The position numbers and the translations under genes were made by a program. The notes beneath the pieces were generated by a model. The model was not told where the DNA came from. It was given only the letters and a program-made list of their open reading frames with translations, and did no database searches. Shown in pieces: positions 32,007-42,255 of a stretch of 64,000 nt of DNA. Numbering within the stretch: the first letter of the stretch is position 1; every line of letters starts with the position of its first letter. The stretch comes from Aradus depressus (taxonomy: Eukaryota; Arthropoda; Insecta; Hemiptera; Aradidae). Location: NCBI GenBank assembly GCA_963662175.1, contig OY759225.1, positions 11,897,601-11,961,600 on the forward strand. The letters run 5' to 3'.

Positions 32007-32145
32007 CGCACACTGGGGCAAGAGGCTTCAAAACCTGGCCAAAATACAAAAAAAAAAAACAGATGCAGGTTTTAAGAAGGGAGTGAAGGTGGGTTTACTT
32101 GCATACACCTGTACAAACATAAACAAGACCATTGCAGCAATAAAG
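32007..32145. mobile_element. Left arm of a TIR element
   Basis: Same 130 bp as the left part of the element at 32283 (CTTCAAAACCTGGCCAAAAT, AGATGCAGGTTTTAAGAAGG). The rest is missing. Confidence 0.75.
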
Positions 32146-32149
32146 GTCG

Positions 32150-32250
32150 AGATTCTATCGCCTACTACCAGAGGGCTCTTCCTAAATTTTACCTAACTAG
32201 GTTTCTTCACCATTGCTTTACGTTCCATCCGAAGAATGGCATGCTCATTC
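32150..32250 (-). mobile_element. SINE-1 fragment
   Basis: Degraded: CGCCTACTACCAGAGGGCTC and CGTTCCATCCGAAGAATGGC. Confidence 0.6.
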
Positions 32251-32282
32251 TTCATACTAAATGTTGTGTACATAAATTCATT

Positions 32283-32917
32283 AAGCCGCGCACACTAGGG
32301 CAAGAGACTTCAAAACCTGGCCAAAATACAAAAAAAAAAAACAGATGCAGGTTTTAAGAAGGGAGTGAAGGTGGGTTTACTTGCATACACCTGTACAAAC
32401 ATAAACAAGACCATTGCAGCCTTTTAATACCCTCTACATTGCCTCAGTCTATATTTATATAGTGTTAAAACACAATCTTTTTAATTCTTTTATTGTCTTA
32501 AATATGGAGATCTCTTCTCATGGTAAATGTACTGAATTATAATTACTGTCATTAGCGTCATTGCTTAGTAAAAAACTACAAAAAAAAATCTGTTTTTGTA
32601 AAAAACTATGCGTAAATTAAGCATTTTCTAATGTAGTTTTTTGACGAAGACGCAGATTTCGAAGAAATTGAAGCTATTACAATTTCTAATTTCAGTTACC
32701 TAATATGAAATGTATATTCCTCATAAGCTTTATGTGCTACAACACGTGTTCATCTCCTCTTGAGGAGCTGATGTATTTGTCAAAATACAGTACTCAATGA
32801 AGGGTCGGGGAATTTTTTAAATATTTTTTTCTTGTTCAGCACACCAAAAAATATAAAGTATTTAAGTTTTATAATTTTGGTCAGAAATTTGTTCACTTTG
32901 CCCCAGTGTGCGACGCC
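32283..32917. mobile_element. Non-autonomous TIR element, 635 bp
   Basis: Left end GCGCACACTAGGGCAAGA; right end TTTGCCCCAGTGTGCG, its imperfect inverse. No transposase. The class is uncertain, perhaps Harbinger or hAT by end style. Confidence 0.65.
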
Positions 32918-33473
32918 CTGATAGCAAAAATCTGTACTTATGAAAGTGGTCAAAAACTGGTCTGGGGACCTTAAAACGTAAAAATCCTTTGAAAACTCGA
33001 TCTCAGTATTTCAGTCGATTACAACACTTATATTATAGCTATAAAGTAAAATGGAATGAACAATTTATCCTTTTCGAGAAAATAATACTGAGTGATTTAG
33101 AATTGTGTTGTGAGAGATTTTTTTTGTTACTAGAAAACCACAATGTCATCATATTTTGAAGTTTCATCCACTCTCCAGTTCAAAGGCAATCCTACAAATT
33201 GCCTCTTTTTCCTATGATGAAAATCCAGGAACGTTGTGAAAGTCAATCTATAGAGAACCACACTCCGGTAAAAACACTGTGGAGTCGACCCTGTTTTTTT
33301 TGGAACAGTCTACTTCAGAGAATATAAACAATTTTATATGAATTGTTAAAATGTGATGTGACTATAGCAGAACTTTTTTCTATACCAACCACTTTTATAC
33401 AAATCTCTCCCCTTCTCCTCTCTTATATTCATTTCATGCTGGCATTTCTGGATATTTATTATATATATATTTC
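32918..33473. other. AT-rich spacer
   Basis: No gene or known repeat recognised. Confidence 0.5.
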
Positions 33474-33476
33474 TTA

Positions 33477-34297
33477 AAGAGGCGTATAGACACGCGAGCA
33501 ACGAGCCGAACATTAGTCAGTGCACATGCCTGGGGAATAGAGCGCAGGCGCTCGACGAACAAGGGAGGGTCGGGGTCTGCTCCACCTGTTGTCGGTTTTT
33601 TGACGAACCATCAAAGGAATGTTCGGCTCGGGCTGCGTTGTGTGTGGACTGGTACCAAGCCGAAACGTCCCGACTTGACCCGAGCACTGTTGTTTATAAC
33701 CAATATTATAACCTTCTCAAATATTTAGGTTTTTGGAAGTGCACGTTCTTTTTTTTTTTTAATTAAATATATATTTAAATATTAATCAATAAATTATATT
33801 TTATTATGGCTTCTGAAGACTGGTCTCAGGAGCTTCAAATTCAGTTTGCTCAGGCTATGAGACAGTACCCAGTCATATGGAATTTAAAACACAAATTACA
33901 TTTTAATAAAATAAAGAGATTGGATGCTTGGGAGGAATTATTCAAACACTTTTCCTAAAAAAGTGTTCATTTTAAACAATTTACATGTAAAAATAAATTA
34001 CGTATCATAATAAATTCGTATCCTTATTAATTGTACTACAAATATGTAAATTAATTACGTAAGTAGCTACCTACCTTGAGCATTTTCTGATTGAAGATTT
34101 TGAATAGTAATACAATGATATACAAATAAACGTAAATTTGTTATCTGCAGGTTAACTTGTGCAGGTTATGTTCGTTAGTATGGTTGTGGAGCATCCAAAT
34201 GCTCGGATCGTCTCTGTTCGGCTTGGAGTGTGTTCGTTGAAAACTGAAAACGAGCCGAACAGTGCTCGGTTCGTTGCTCGCATGTCTGTACTAGCCT
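33477..34297. mobile_element. PIF/Harbinger derivative with MADF remnant
   Basis: Ends AAGAGGCGTATAGACACGCG and, inverted, AGGCTAGTACAGACATGCG; TTA on both sides (33474-33476, 34298-34300). GAGCCGAAC-type motifs recur inside both ends. Harbinger elements carry two genes, a transposase and a Myb/MADF-like protein; only the second is traceable here. Confidence 0.82.
33806..33958 (+). pseudogene. Truncated MADF-domain ORF, 50 codons
   Basis: Reads F-A-Q-A-M-R-Q-Y-P-V-I-W-N-L-K-H-K-L-H and R-L-D-A-W-E-E-L-F-K, matching the first two helices of the MADF (Myb/SANT-like) domain (YP.LWN..H......R..AWEE). A stop after FKHFS removes the third helix, so DNA binding is unlikely. Confidence 0.8.
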
Positions 34298-34420
34298 TTA
34301 TAAGAGTAATGTGTCTACGATTTACTAAGTTTTATTGTATAGCGTAATTCTGAGAGTGACTTTCTTATACCCAGTAATGCCAGTAAGAAGGGGGGAGGGA
34401 GAGTGAACTGTGAAAAGCGT

Positions 34421-34533
34421 TTAGGACTCCCACAGTAGAGTCGGGCTCATGTCCACCAGAGTGACGAAAGAGCGCTCTGGTAGTAGGCGATATGACCTCT
34501 TAGTTAAAGCCCGGGCATGAGTCATAATAACTA
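34421..34533 (+). mobile_element. SINE-1 3' fragment, older tail
   Basis: From TTTAGGACTCCCACAGTAGA to CATAATAACTA. Confidence 0.82.
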
Positions 34534-34734
34534 TCATATTATTCATTTATCATTTCACCTGATGATACAGATAATTACCTAAACATATTTACATACTGAT
34601 GATTTTTTTGAACGACTACCTTTGGTATCAGGAGCTCAATTTTATCTGTTGGGGCAACCAACCCAAAACAGAAGGCTAAAACCTCGCCTTTACCAGGACA
34701 CTTTGTACTCAACTATTTATCATTATTTTATTTA

Positions 34735-35393
34735 TTTTATTTTTTTTTTTTTTGTCTTTTATCCATAAAGATGCAACTGTTGCTAGGTGCAACAACCAGC
34801 ATCTATGTTGGTAGGTATGGATACGTTGGCGTGAATGGCATGTGAGAGGAAGGCCACCCAGTGGTAGGTCCTCGGGACGAAAATTTATATTAATTATAAG
34901 GACAAAGGAAAAAAAAAAAAAAAAAATGAAATAAAAAATAAATAAATAAAAAGGAATGGAAAGACAACTTTGATGGAATGGGTAAGAAAGAGGATAAAAG
35001 TAAAGGAAAATAATGTAAAAAAAAATAAAAATAAAAAAATATTAAGAAGGAATAGGAATTAAGGTGGCAGCAAGTCGCGGTTCCACCTCCTCTTCAACCT
35101 TCGTGGGGGGTTTTGTGGTAAGTGTTGTGAAGATAAAGTACGTATTTCTGGGTTTGTATGTGGGTCAAGTTTTCTAAAAAAACGTATGTAAATAGTTTGT
35201 ATTGTGTCGGGTACTGTGTGTATCATAAGATCGTTATGAAGTGTTCTGTTGTTTATGTATGGGGGGCACTGTGTTATCAGTCTGAGGGGTTTTGACTGAA
35301 ATGCCTGAATTCGTTTGATGTTGGATGTTTTTGCTGAACCGTATATCTGTGATCCGTATGTCCATAATGGTCTAAGTAAGTAAGTATAACAGT
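34735..35393 (-). pseudogene. Jockey-like LINE, 3' end with RT C-terminus
   Basis: Minus strand: L-R-P-L-W-T-Y-G-S-Q-I-Y-G-S-A, K-P-L-R-L-I-T-Q-C-P-P-Y-I-N-N-R-T-L-H-N-D-L, then R-R-L-K-R-R-W-N-R-D-L-L near the stop. The WTYG, TLHNDL and RRLKRRW..DLL motifs are diagnostic of jockey-clade C-termini. A poly-T at 34739-34754 marks the poly-A end on the minus strand. It is broken at 35393 by element H. Confidence 0.88.
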
Positions 35394-35409
35394 TTTATTT
35401 ATTTATATT

Positions 35410-35970
35410 TTTTTTTTGACGTGAAAACGTCTATTTGCTTGTTAAGCACAGTGATAGCCGGTCAAACTTTCTTGTGTTACAAAATACCGTCAGATTTCAA
35501 TCGATAATAACTACGAGACTAATAATGCGATAACAACGGTTGAGGTCACAATGGATAGAGCATGTATGTGCGTGTTTGTTGTGTAGTGGTTTTTTTGCCT
35601 GTGACGTTATCGGGCTAGTGTGGGCGCCGGCGGATGATTGTTGCGAATTAGCGTTGTATAAAATTAGAAAGTAGTATAGCGTGATAACGCGTTTAGATAG
35701 GACGTTGATTCGGGTGTCATTGTAATGAGCTTGAGGAGCACTACTAGGAATCAAAGTGAGACAATAAAAATATTCGACGAAATATATGTAAAAATCGGTA
35801 TTAAATTGAAAGTAGCAAAAAAATTAAAGATGTCGTCTCATATGAATCGTAAATATGCGCGGAATTATAGAAAACGCAAATCAGAGGAAAGCTGGCATCA
35901 AAAGGAATTTAAGAAACCTAAAAAGTCTAGTGCCGAGCAAATGCAAGTGCTACGGCGTGGACCTTAATGT
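35410..35970 (+). mobile_element. Hairpin-ended element H, copy 1
   Basis: The 5' end has the perfect hairpin GACGT-GAAA-ACGTC at 35419. The 3' end has the degraded GGCGTGGACCTTAATGT hairpin, intact in the copies at 26754 and 53063. Copies share a GC-rich middle (GCGCCGGCGGATGATTGTTG). It could be a Helitron-like or other DNA element; class not established. Confidence 0.7.
35725..35967 (+). CDS. Basic 80-residue ORF in element H
   Basis: The C-terminal half, from an internal Met, reads M-S-S-H-M-N-R-K-Y-A-R-N-Y-R-K-R-K, then K-K-P-K-K-S-S-A-E-Q-M-Q; strongly basic, like a nuclear-localisation or DNA-binding N-terminus. Counterparts at 26790-26970 and 53110-53240 (minus) show the same residues, so it is an element gene, not a host gene. 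I do not recognise the family. Confidence 0.45.
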   Translation: MSLRSTTRNQSETIKIFDEIYVKIGIKLKVAKKLKMSSHMNRKYARNYRKRKSEESWHQKEFKKPKKSSAEQMQVLRRGP

Positions 35971-35974
35971 TTTT

Positions 35975-36324
35975 TTGCTGTGAGTGCTTCGTGCACTGGA
36001 AATATAAATAAAGATTGATTTATTATTTATTTTTTATATTTTCTTGATATTGGTATAATTTGGTCTAATTTTATTTGATTTGTTGTGTTGATGGGTGGAC
36101 ATATTGGTTCTCATAACAGAGCTAGACGGAGGAAGAACCAGTTTCCGAAGAGACAGGAAGTGGTGGATACGGGAACCTACTTTCTCGGCTGCTCTGTGGG
36201 CCATCTCCTGTGTCTGTCTGGCCCACTCCTTACCTGTACAACTTCCGGAATACGAGTATAATACCGCTCTTCTGTATCACAATATTTCACGAATAACACC
36301 TAAAATGAGAGTACAGTGTGATTA
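35975..36324. other. Anonymous sequence
   Basis: No recognised gene or repeat. Confidence 0.4.
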
Positions 36325-36490
36325 ATTCCCCAGATATATGAAGTAAAATGGAAGTTACGTAATCGTTCAAAAATTGGTTGTGGAGTTTTCAACGGAATTT
36401 CATGTTTTTCGATTCCAAATATGAAAAAAAAAAAACAATTTGACTGGGAATAACTCTCGAAATAATGAATGTAGCTACACGAAATTTTAA
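36325..36490 (+). repeat. PR family head fragment
   Basis: CCCCAGATATATGAAGTAAA, GAAGTTACGTAATCGTTCAA, then poly-A and ATAACTCTCGAAATAATGAA. Confidence 0.65.
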
Positions 36491-36493
36491 TGT

Positions 36494-36875
36494 TTGAATC
36501 CAGAATTCTATAATAGACGGTTGGGCCTGCTCTACCGGCTGCTCAGCAGACAATCCATACTTTCTTTTGAAAACAAACTGACTATTTACAAGACTATAAT
36601 AAGACCTATATGGACATACGGACTGGAACTATGGGGTTGTGCTAAGCCCTCCAATATCAAGTATACAATCCTTCCAATCCAAGATCCTAAGAACAATTGT
36701 CGATGCTCCCTTCTATGTGTCCAACTTTACCCTCCATAATGACCTTAACATCCCTTATGTTCTTGACTTCATCAAGTCCCACTTCTCCAAATTCCACTCT
36801 AACCTTTCCTTCCATGTCAATCATCATTTATATTTTGGGCAGAGTTCCTCCACACCTTAAAGGTCAGTCCAATGT
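36494..36875 (+). pseudogene. Jockey-like LINE RT C-terminus
   Basis: The first frame reads L-S-F-E-N-K-L-T-I-Y-K-T-I-I-R-P-I-W-T-Y-G-L-E-L-W-G-C-A; after a +1 shift near 36670 the next frame gives L-R-T-I-V-D-A-P-F-Y-V-S-N-F-T-L-H-N-D-L-N-I-P. Clear jockey motifs, but frameshifted. AT-rich 3' sequence follows, ending AACGGAAATAAATTTATT and (ATT)n at about 37350. Confidence 0.88.
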
Positions 36876-36964
36876 ACGTTATTGTTTTATTCATTCATTT
36901 ATAATTGATTATTATATATATTATTTTTCATATATTGTTATAGTTACATTGTTTTCTTTCTTTT

Positions 36965-37215
36965 CTATATCTCGCACATTGGGACCTGATGATGGGACGT
37001 AAGAACGTCCCGAAACATCGTTGGGGGATAAAGACACTTCCGAAGAGTTTTTTTTGAAGAATAGTTATCTTAATATTTATTAAATTGAAAAATGTGTCTA
37101 CTTATTATAAACATATCTTGTATTAATTTTTTCTTATATACTCATATGTTTTTAAGTATTTATTTGTTCAGTTTTTTTAAATTTCATTTTACTTTTTTAA
37201 ATTTTTTTTTTGTTA
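36965..37215 (+). mobile_element. PLE-type 3' tail, family D, copy 1
   Basis: CCTGATGATGGGACGTAAGA followed by ACGTCCCGAAACATCG, then a 200-bp AT-rich tail shared with 38398-38645. It could instead be the 3' UTR of the LINE just upstream. Confidence 0.5.
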
Positions 37216-37674
37216 CTACTAATCATAGATGTGTTAGACTCAAGTAGTTATATATCTAATTTATAAGCTATCCTAATGTATACATTCATTTGACGTATCC
37301 TATTACCATGTATTGGTTTAACGGAAATAAATTTATTATTATTATTATTATCCCGTCGCTCGACACTTGCCCTCCCGCTCCCACCCAGATAATCCCCCCC
37401 GAAGGCTCAGGTGGTGCTGGCCGAGAGACCTGCTAGCTTAAGATAGCATATATAACTGGGAGTGCTGGTGGTGACCAGCTTCTCCCCTCATGAACTCGTA
37501 CTTTCAGGGGATCACTCAGCCCTCCCCTGTCTCCAATAAGTTGAAGGAATTGGCATGGCAGATAATGGGTGGTGTTTCGAGGGGTCTCGTTATTATTACA
37601 GATAATTATTACATTTATTTTGTACATATTCATATTCATTTCTCATTATTTGTTTTGCCTGTATAAATGTATTC

Positions 37675-37678
<4 letters not shown>
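37216..37678. other. LINE 3' sequence and anonymous spacer
   Basis: AACGGAAATAAATTTATT(ATT)n at 37320-37350 resembles a LINE terminus (similar at 19457-19480). The rest is unassigned. Confidence 0.4.

Positions 37679-37711
<33 letters not shown>
37679..37711. repeat. Poly-A tract, 33 bp
   Basis: Uninterrupted A run; probably the end of a retro-inserted sequence on the plus strand. Confidence 0.95.
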
Positions 37712-37714
<3 letters not shown>

Positions 37715-38040
37715 ATAACGACGAAATCTATTGATTTTCAGACAAATTGACCAAAGGGAGGGGGATAAGTCGAGGGATACTCAACATAAAGCACTAATAG
37801 CTGTTGAATCGGCCTAGTGGAAGGGGGGATCGGAGAGGGGCCAACTCAAAAACTCCAATATTTGCCGATGTAGTGAATATATCGAACAAAATTTAGTATG
37901 AGGATTCTTAAGCCCCTATGTAAGTTAACTCTAGATTTTCCCAAATGGTCGATTGGTTTTGGAAGATCAAATGCTTAATAATTCGTGCTGGGGAAGTGAA
38001 TATCCGTTGATTCACCGACAACTTTTTTTCTTAAAATAAA
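37712..38040 (-). repeat. PR family, long minus copy
   Basis: Contains AATTCGTGCTGGGGAAGT, GATTCACCGACAAC, CCTATGTAAGTTAACTCTAG, GGATCGGAGAGGGG. Confidence 0.7.
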
Positions 38041-38229
38041 GAATTATTAAACGAAGGATCTTTTCTTTTCCCTTAGGGACTTAGAACAAAAAAAGTTTTC
38101 TTTTTAAATTACTCAATTCAAGTCTTCATTCTTATAAAACAACTTCCTGCCCCTCATCAGAAAGTCTAAAATCATATTTTCTTCCGCCTGCTTTCTATTA
38201 AATTACTTTTCGTTTTTTCAACGGTTGTA

Positions 38230-38385
38230 CTTAACTACCAGTACTTTACCATCAATAGCTACCAGTACTCTACCATCAATAGCTACCATAACTCTACCAT
38301 CAATAGCTACCAGTACTCTACCATCAATAGCTACCAGTACTCTACCATCAATAGCTACCAGTACTACCAGTACTCTACCATCAGT
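38230..38385 (+). repeat. 24-bp minisatellite, about 6.5 copies
   Basis: Unit TACCAGTACTCTACCATCAA + TAGC. It keeps a reading frame (T-L-P-S-I-A-T-S repeats) only because 24 is divisible by three. Confidence 0.93.
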
Positions 38386-38397
38386 AGCTATCTATGA

Positions 38398-38645
38398 CTA
38401 TGATTTCTATATCTCGCACATTGGGACCTGATGATGTGACGTAAGAACGTCCCGAAACATCGTTGGGATAAAAACACTTCCGAAAAGTTTTTTTTGAAAA
38501 ATAGTTATTTTAATTTTTATTAAATTGAAAAATGTGTCTACTTATTATAAACGTATCTTGTATTAATTTTGTTTATGTACTCATATATTTTTAAGTATTT
38601 ATTTGTTCTGTTTTTATTAATTTCATTTTACTTTTTTTAATAATT
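38398..38645 (+). mobile_element. PLE-type 3' tail, family D, copy 2
   Basis: Same as 36965-37215 with one change that weakens the hairpin (GGGACGT to GTGACGT). Confidence 0.5.
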
Positions 38646-38975
38646 TTGTATTTGGATCTAAGAGCTATGACAGGACACTGTCATATGAACAAACACCTAC
38701 AAAATATGGGCATCGCTAGAAGCCTTCTGTGCAGGAAATGTGGCGAGAAAAATGAGACTCCGCATCATATTCTAAGCCAGTGTAAGGGGCTAGACAGCAG
38801 AAGATTTTACTGCTTCGGGTCTGCCATAACGGAACCGAAGCAGTTAATGAAAGGACCTGCAGAAGAATCCTGGACTTTAATAAAGATACAAGGCTGCTGT
38901 AGGCACCAACACAAGTCACACAATAGGCCTATTCTGGCCGGAGTGACACAATCAGCCCTCGGATTAAAAAAATAA
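38646..38975 (+). pseudogene. LINE C-terminal zinc-knuckle fragment
   Basis: Reads M-T-G-H-C-H-M-N-K-H-L-Q-N-M-G-I-A, C-R-K-C-G-E-K-N-E-T-P-H-H-I-L-S-Q-C. The TGH....HL...G and C.KC...ET..HIL..C motifs follow RNase H in R1/I/jockey-type LINE ORF2. It is unusually well preserved (109 codons) but has no RT or RNase H attached. Confidence 0.82.
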
Positions 38976-39064
38976 ATAAAAAAACGGTGAAACGGCAAGT
39001 TGTTATAATGAAATTAATAATAATACTTATTTCCGTTAATTGAGAGCAAACTTCTGATATAATA

Positions 39065-39545
39065 CTCATACTATACTAAAGCACATATGGACTTACGGAT
39101 CGAAATATGGGGATCAGCGAAAAAATCAAACTTTAGTCACTAAGGAAGGTTCATGTAAGCCTTTTATGGGGCCAGAGCCGGTGCTGGGAATATCTCGGGA
39201 GACATACCGAACCCGAATTAAAGAGTGGACTAAAGATCTTTTGGATCGTACTTGAAGAAAAAAGACCACATGCAGGCAGTCGAAGATGTTCCTGGGAGGG
39301 GAGTCCAGAGTTCTGAAAGACGGGATCCTGAACCTCAAAAGGAACGAGCTTAGGCAACTGACTGGAGTTCTCACAAGACATGGTCCGTTCAATAGAGACA
39401 CCTACACACTGTGGGAGTCAAGGACAGTCCTAGAAGACAAAACGGCGGCACACTTCTTGGGCATCTGCTCGGTATATGCGCCAATGAGATTTCGCATCTT
39501 TGGTGGAGATGTAATCGCAGAGGAGGACTTTAGAAGATTGGAATT
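39065..39545 (+). pseudogene. LINE ORF2 C-terminal fragments
   Basis: At 39065: I-W-T-Y-G with Y-G-D-Q-R-K-N-Q (RT thumb). At 39286-39545: R-N-E-L-R-Q-L-T-G-V-L-T-R-H-G-P-F-N-R and R-F-R-I-F-G-G-D near the end, the post-RNase H region. Frameshifts between pieces; the Zn knuckle is lost. Confidence 0.75.
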
Positions 39546-39704
39546 ATGAGAGCATTCTCAGGTTCATTAAGGAAACTGGGAGACTGAACACTTCATGAAG
39601 GGCTTGGTTTAGGTAGTATAAACATACAGGTAATATAATAAGGGGGAAGCCCAGCGCTTCCAGGGAAGGGATAAGAGCACTCCCTACGTGTAAAACCCAG
39701 CATA

Positions 39705-39724
39705 TATATATATATATATATATA
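39705..39724. repeat. (AT)n microsatellite
   Basis: Short pure TA run after LINE 3' sequence. Confidence 0.85.
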
Positions 39725-39928
39725 ACTTCAGTCACTACAATCTATTATACTACGCGATATGGTAAGGGACCTAGGGTGGAGTTGATACGACGGGCCTAGG
39801 ATGGAGTTAGTGTATATGCCGGACAGGATCCTACCTGGAACTGAACCCTCGGAAGCTGATGAGTGGGGCTGATTACCCAGTGATTCGTCCCCTCACGGCG
39901 GAAGGTAAACAAAGCCGTATACTAGCTC

Positions 39929-39957
<29 letters not shown>
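39929..39957. repeat. Poly-G tract, 29 bp
   Basis: Uninterrupted G run next to a PR head fragment (39960-40045, minus). Confidence 0.95.
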
Positions 39958-39959
<2 letters not shown>

Positions 39960-40045
39960 ATGGTATTCCAATGAAAGCTTATCATAGAATTTCTGACTGA
40001 TTACATAACAATACTTAACTATCCTTGTATAGCTGTGGATGTAAA

Positions 40046-40370
40046 AAAACTTATTTCAACATATGTCATATCTCGTAGCTGCTCAAACATCCCAAAATAT
40101 AGTCGTACTAAAACTATACGTAAGCACTGTGAGGATGTGAACAGGAAATGACGTAAATACATAATTATATTTCTTTCTTTGGAGTGTTGACGTGTCTACG
40201 TGATAGTAAATTTGAGCAGTCTTTGTCCGTCACTGCTTACCAGTGAATATAGATGACTTTATTGATTTTTGTATATCCATTCACAATTTCTAAATTTTAA
40301 AGTATAACAAAATTTTTGAAATTGCATATTATTTCTTCACAAAAGTTTGATATCAAGCTATATTGGAGAG
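40046..40370. other. Anonymous sequence
   Basis: Nothing recognised. Confidence 0.5.
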
Positions 40371-40371
40371 T

Positions 40372-40687
40372 AGCTCAGTCGTATGTATGCTTGCTTATTA
40401 AGCTCAAGATCGCGGGTTCGAAACTCGGCCGAGGCCCTTAGGTTTTTTTTATCTGAGAGGTGAAAAAAACCTTCGAATGGGACGTTAAGCGATTTTCCTG
40501 AGCGTGTATGATGTCAGGTATTCGTTAAAGACCCCTGCCTTAGGTGAATAAAAATTTAGGGTAGGCAAAATTTAGGACTCCCACAGTAGAGTCGGGCTCA
40601 TGTCTATCAGAGTGACAAAAAAGCGCTCTGGTAGTAGGCGATATGACCTCGCAGTTAAAGCCCGGGTATGAGTCATAATAACTAACT
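40372..40687 (+). mobile_element. Near-full SINE-1, older tail
   Basis: TAGCTCAGTCGTATG A box, GGGTTCGAAACTCGGCC B box, Nin-DC-like block shortened, tail CATAATAACTAACTA. Confidence 0.88.
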
Positions 40688-40689
40688 AC

Positions 40690-41155
40690 TACAATTTGTT
40701 CGTTATTTTCTGTTAGCCATTGAAATGGGAAATAAATATTTTTTTTATTATTCTAAATACTGAGTTCTTTATTTACATGACAGAACCTCGTCTTCCCTGA
40801 ATATTTAAATAAAACTTTTGAAATAAAAGAGAAAGTAATTTCTCGAAAGTAATTTCTCATTTGATAGATAATATCTGCACAGAGATTACAGGTGTTACAT
40901 TATGTATCTTGATGACTATAGTTCTGCTCCTTAAATATATAAATGTTATTTGTACCGAACAAATTACATAATTAGGTTAAGGAACTTGGATATATTTTGG
41001 AAACTTCTTCCGAAAATGTGGTTTATTCTACAAAAAAAAAAATATATATATATGTCGGATACACATGTGATTAGTAATAACAATGATAAAAAAAATATAT
41101 TAGTAATCGAATAAAAAGTGAATAAATAAATAATATAAAATAAATGTGTATTAAA
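40690..41155. other. AT-rich spacer
   Basis: No gene recognised. Confidence 0.5.
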
Positions 41156-41322
41156 CGCCGTCCTTCAGATGGGAAGTTAAGCGCTGTCAGGTGCTCGCTT
41201 AAGACCCCTAACCTAGGTGAATAAAAATTTAGGTTAGCCAAAATTTAGGATCTCCATATTAGAACCGGGCTCATGTCTACCAGAGCGACGAAAAAGCTGG
41301 TAGTAGGCGATGTGACCTCGTT
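41156..41322 (+). mobile_element. SINE-1 fragment
   Basis: CGCCGTCCTTCAGATGGG to AGTAGGCGATGTGACCTCG; head and tail missing. Confidence 0.8.
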
Positions 41323-41824
41323 ATTATATGTAAATTTTATAATTTTTCCAAAAAAATCTTTTTCACGACAATATTTTAGGACGTTTTCACGTTTTTTTCT
41401 CTGGTCAAAATGCACGAAAAACAGTTACAATAAAAAAATATATATAAACCAATAGATATAAAATAAATTAATAAACAACTAAAAATAAATATTAAAAGTA
41501 ATGAAAATATTAAGCAAAAAAGTAATTTCGATAGATAATAAAAATGAAAGCTAAATATGAAACAATATATTTAAAATAAATAAAAAATAAATCAATAAAT
41601 ATGATGGTTACAGTTTTTAATCATATTTTAATTTATACCATATAGACAATATATACTATTTATGTATTCTTGCAAAAACGTTATCCGATTGAATTAAATT
41701 TTATATCTAAAACCTCAATAATTAACCGAAGGTTCTTTTTTTTTTGTGTATATGCCCGTAAGGTCATTGTTTATGTTACAAGAAAGCAGAAAGGTTATGA
41801 TAGCTTTATTTATTTTATTATTTT

Positions 41825-42255
41825 TTTTTTTTTATTTTTTTTTATTTTTTTTTTTATTTATTTATTTATTTGCAATCTATATACAATTAATGTAATGAGC
41901 AAATTTGGTAACTATATGCATGAGTGTCTATGCCACATGTTGGGAGAGGCCAGCCAGCGCTGACACTTCCTAGAAACTAATACAATGTTTAGGTTTCACT
42001 TAGAAGAACTCGAGGCCACCTCCTATTCAGACGGCGGGGAGGATTGTCAGGATGGGATTGAGAGGATAGGACTTGTGCAAATGGGTTAGGATGGGATAAA
42101 AGTTTATTGTGGAAATTTTGGAATCGGGATTGGACGAGTTATTGGACGGTTGGGATATTTAGGTCTTCATGGAGTAATTTATTGGTGACGTAGAAGGGAG
42201 CATTTACAATTCGACGAAGGACTTTGGACTGGAAAGCTTGGATGCAGTTTATAAT
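41825..42255 (-). pseudogene. Jockey-like LINE 3' end
   Basis: Minus strand: Q-A-F-Q-S-K-V-L-R-R-I-V-N-A-P-F-Y-V-T-N-K-L-L-H-E-D-L-N-I-P. The poly-T-rich block at 41819-41870 is its poly-A end. The 3' part (GCCAGCCAGCGCTGACACTT, GGGAGGATTGTCAGGATGG) is shared with the LINE at 59549. Confidence 0.88.

Noticed and set aside
38225..38431. Repetitive TLPSIATS protein
   Set aside because: The frame is only a by-product of a 24-bp minisatellite; no promoter, extension or homologous domain.
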